Shown one piece after another: positions 6,901 to 7,266 of a stretch of DNA of 7,266 nt. The notes beneath the pieces are model-generated. The model worked only from the letters and a program-made list of their open reading frames with translations. It was not told where the DNA came from and searched no databases. The stretch is from JBICHM01 sp043101835 (lineage in GTDB: Bacteria; Planctomycetota; Phycisphaerae; Phycisphaerales; UBA1924), in assembly GCA_043101835.1 (NCBI GenBank), contig JBICHM010000100.1, forward strand, positions 1 through 7,266, read 5' to 3'. The position numbers and the translations under genes were made by a program. Positions within the stretch are counted from its first letter, which is position 1; every line of letters starts with the position of its first letter.

Positions 6901-7266
6901 GAGCGGCAGAATATCGAGCGGCTCGGCGCCCTTCCGGTCGCGCAGCGCATCGGCCAGATCACGAATCTCCCGCTCCCCGGAGAGAAACACGAGCACATCG
7001 CCCGACCCCGTCGCGCACGCCTCGTCAATCGCCCCGACGACCGCGGCCTCGAGATCCTCGCCCTCGAGATGCTCGTCCGTTGCTTCGCCCGATTCATCTT
7101 CGAATGGCCGGTAGCGCACCTCGACCGGGAAGGTCCGCCCCGACACTTCGATGATCGGCGCATCACCGAAGTGTGCGCTGAATCGCTCCGGATCGATCGT
7201 CGCGCTGGTGACGACCACCTTCAGGTCGGGACGCTTCGGCAGCAGGTTGCGGAGGTAGCCGAGCAG
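3949..7266 (-). CDS. hrpA: ATP-dependent RNA helicase HrpA (DEAH box), N-terminus beyond the window edge
   Basis: DEAH-box RNA helicase; 1105 residues plus the stop are visible and the frame stays open to the right edge. The fragment begins LLGYLRNLLPKRPDLKVVVT, which in E. coli HrpA lies just after the DEAH box. So roughly 200 residues (Walker A, DEAH) lie outside, giving a total near the 1300 aa of E. coli HrpA. Seen, numbered from the edge: motif III SAT (21-23) with IDPERFSAHFGDAPIIEVSGRT following; motif IV region DVLVFLSGEREIRD (about 90-103); motif V STNIAETSLTV (146-156); motif VI QRKGRCGR (194-201), with the HrpA-type cysteine. Then come the HA2 region (about 255-330, SIQDPRERP), an OB-like part with FPGSGLFSQGPAWVMAAE, and the long C-terminal DUF3418 region with DGVTVTAPLSSL and RTSFVPAPNF. 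This C-terminal part separates HrpA from HrpB and spliceosomal-type DEAH proteins. The E. coli protein acts in mRNA and ribosome metabolism in the cytoplasm. No link to the downstream redox operon is implied. The GTG at 7216-7218 is an internal valine, not the start. Confidence 0.97.
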   Translation of the reverse strand: MLGYLRNLLPKRPDLKVVVTSATIDPERFSAHFGDAPIIEVSGRTFPVEVRYRPFEDESGEATDEHLEGEDLEAAVVGAIDEACATGSGDVLVFLSGEREIRDLADALRDRKGAEPLDILPLYARLGADEQGRVFAPSKRRRVVLSTNIAETSLTVPGIRFVVDAGLARISRYSARSRVQRLPIEKISQASADQRKGRCGRIGPGMCLRLYAQDDFESRPAFTDPEILRTNLAGAILQMKALGLGDIERFPFIDPPDRRLVRDGLETLRELQALDEKGKVTEIGRELARLPVDPRIGRMLQSARDAGVLREALIIFAGLSIQDPRERPVEHRDEADLAHRRFASDESDFLSLLNVWRAFHKARTKHSRSGLRKWCAAAWLSYPRMREWIETQRQLSEIVGDLGWSAGDHARASHAPDGAVDSAALHRALLAGLVAFVGRKREEGHAYDGPRGMTFHLFPGSGLFSQGPAWVMAAEIVQTTRLYARTAASVQPLWIEKAAGSLVRRSYVDPHWSRSRGRVMAYENVALWGLPLIERRVVHYGKINPEVGRNLFIQHALVDGEYDFAAPFLEHNKALEEEVRRLEAKARTQALLVDPRQRFDFYDARVPRGVYTAKQFEEWRRHTEKANPTLLYMDRADLVQEAPEVTPESHPDEAELGGTRAPLEYRLQPGQEEDGVTVTAPLSSLQSLDQQDLDWMVPGLIRERIIERIRALPKRVRTSFVPAPNFAKRCLDGLEKSGAPLDEAIARRLESLAGTTIPRDVWATEALPDHLRVKLRVLDESGKVLAAGRDVRRLKHDLRDRLEQHLAALPGSAWNRDDVREWDFGELPASVEVRSGDAVVAAYPAIVEDGAMAHLRLLPSRERAERETARGVRRLYMIALRAELKWHGERLPGFERMALHYAPIGSARDLREDLLARLVERVYVADRPLPRSREEFESRLDEGWRVLGPTADEVCALVDNILLRRQAIATALEQAPASWEAVRADLERQIGALTAPGFVRTTAWKWLQQVPRYLAAGEERLQRLRHGAEDALARDVAMLANIERCDAAMSERRARHEAEGVDDPNLEEFRWAIEEYRVSLFAQRLGTLQPMSAQRMEKLWAKVRP

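Noticed and set aside
7216..7218. GTG as a possible start of the helicase gene
   Set aside because: The frame is open to the window edge and the upstream residues LLGYLRNLLPKRPDLK match HrpA, so this is an internal valine in a gene cut by the window.

Overview
This 7.3 kb window is from a GC-rich bacterial chromosome. All four genes read leftward, on the minus strand. I cannot name the organism. The high GC, the Tat-exported molybdenum hydroxylase and a full-architecture HrpA would fit a Planctomycetota-like (for example Phycisphaerae-type) or similar environmental bacterium, but this is a weak inference. I see no mobile element, CRISPR array, tRNA or rRNA.

Right half (3949-7266): most of a DEAH-box RNA helicase, HrpA. 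Its N-terminal part, with Walker A and the DEAH box, lies beyond the right edge. Motifs III to VI, the HA2/OB-like middle and the long C-terminal DUF3418 region are all visible.

Gap (3783-3948): 166 bp separates hrpA from the next gene. It holds a small hairpin just after the hrpA stop, a weak promoter-like pair and a good ribosome binding site. It may be the transcription boundary between housekeeping RNA metabolism and a redox operon.

Left half (10-3782): a tight three-gene operon for a xanthine-oxidase-family molybdenum hydroxylase. In transcription order it has a Tat-signal [2Fe-2S] subunit (3126-3782), the molybdopterin catalytic subunit (1004-3109) and an FAD subunit (10-1002). The gaps are 16 bp and 1 bp, and each gene has its own Shine-Dalgarno sequence. 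The FAD subunit carries a four-cysteine insertion like the extra [4Fe-4S] site of E. coli PaoB. The whole set resembles the periplasmic aldehyde oxidoreductase PaoABC, but the gene order differs: FeS-Mo-FAD here, FeS-FAD-Mo in paoABC.

Expected working: the catalytic subunit hydroxylates an aldehyde or N-heterocycle using water, and electrons pass through two [2Fe-2S] clusters, probably via the extra [4Fe-4S], to FAD. Only the FeS subunit has an export signal, so the folded, cofactor-loaded complex would cross the membrane by Tat with the other two subunits carried along. The substrate cannot be read from the sequence. No Mo-cofactor maturation gene (XdhC/PaoD type) is in the window; one could lie just left of position 1. 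I found no clear previously undescribed system; the points worth a second look are variations within this known enzyme family.
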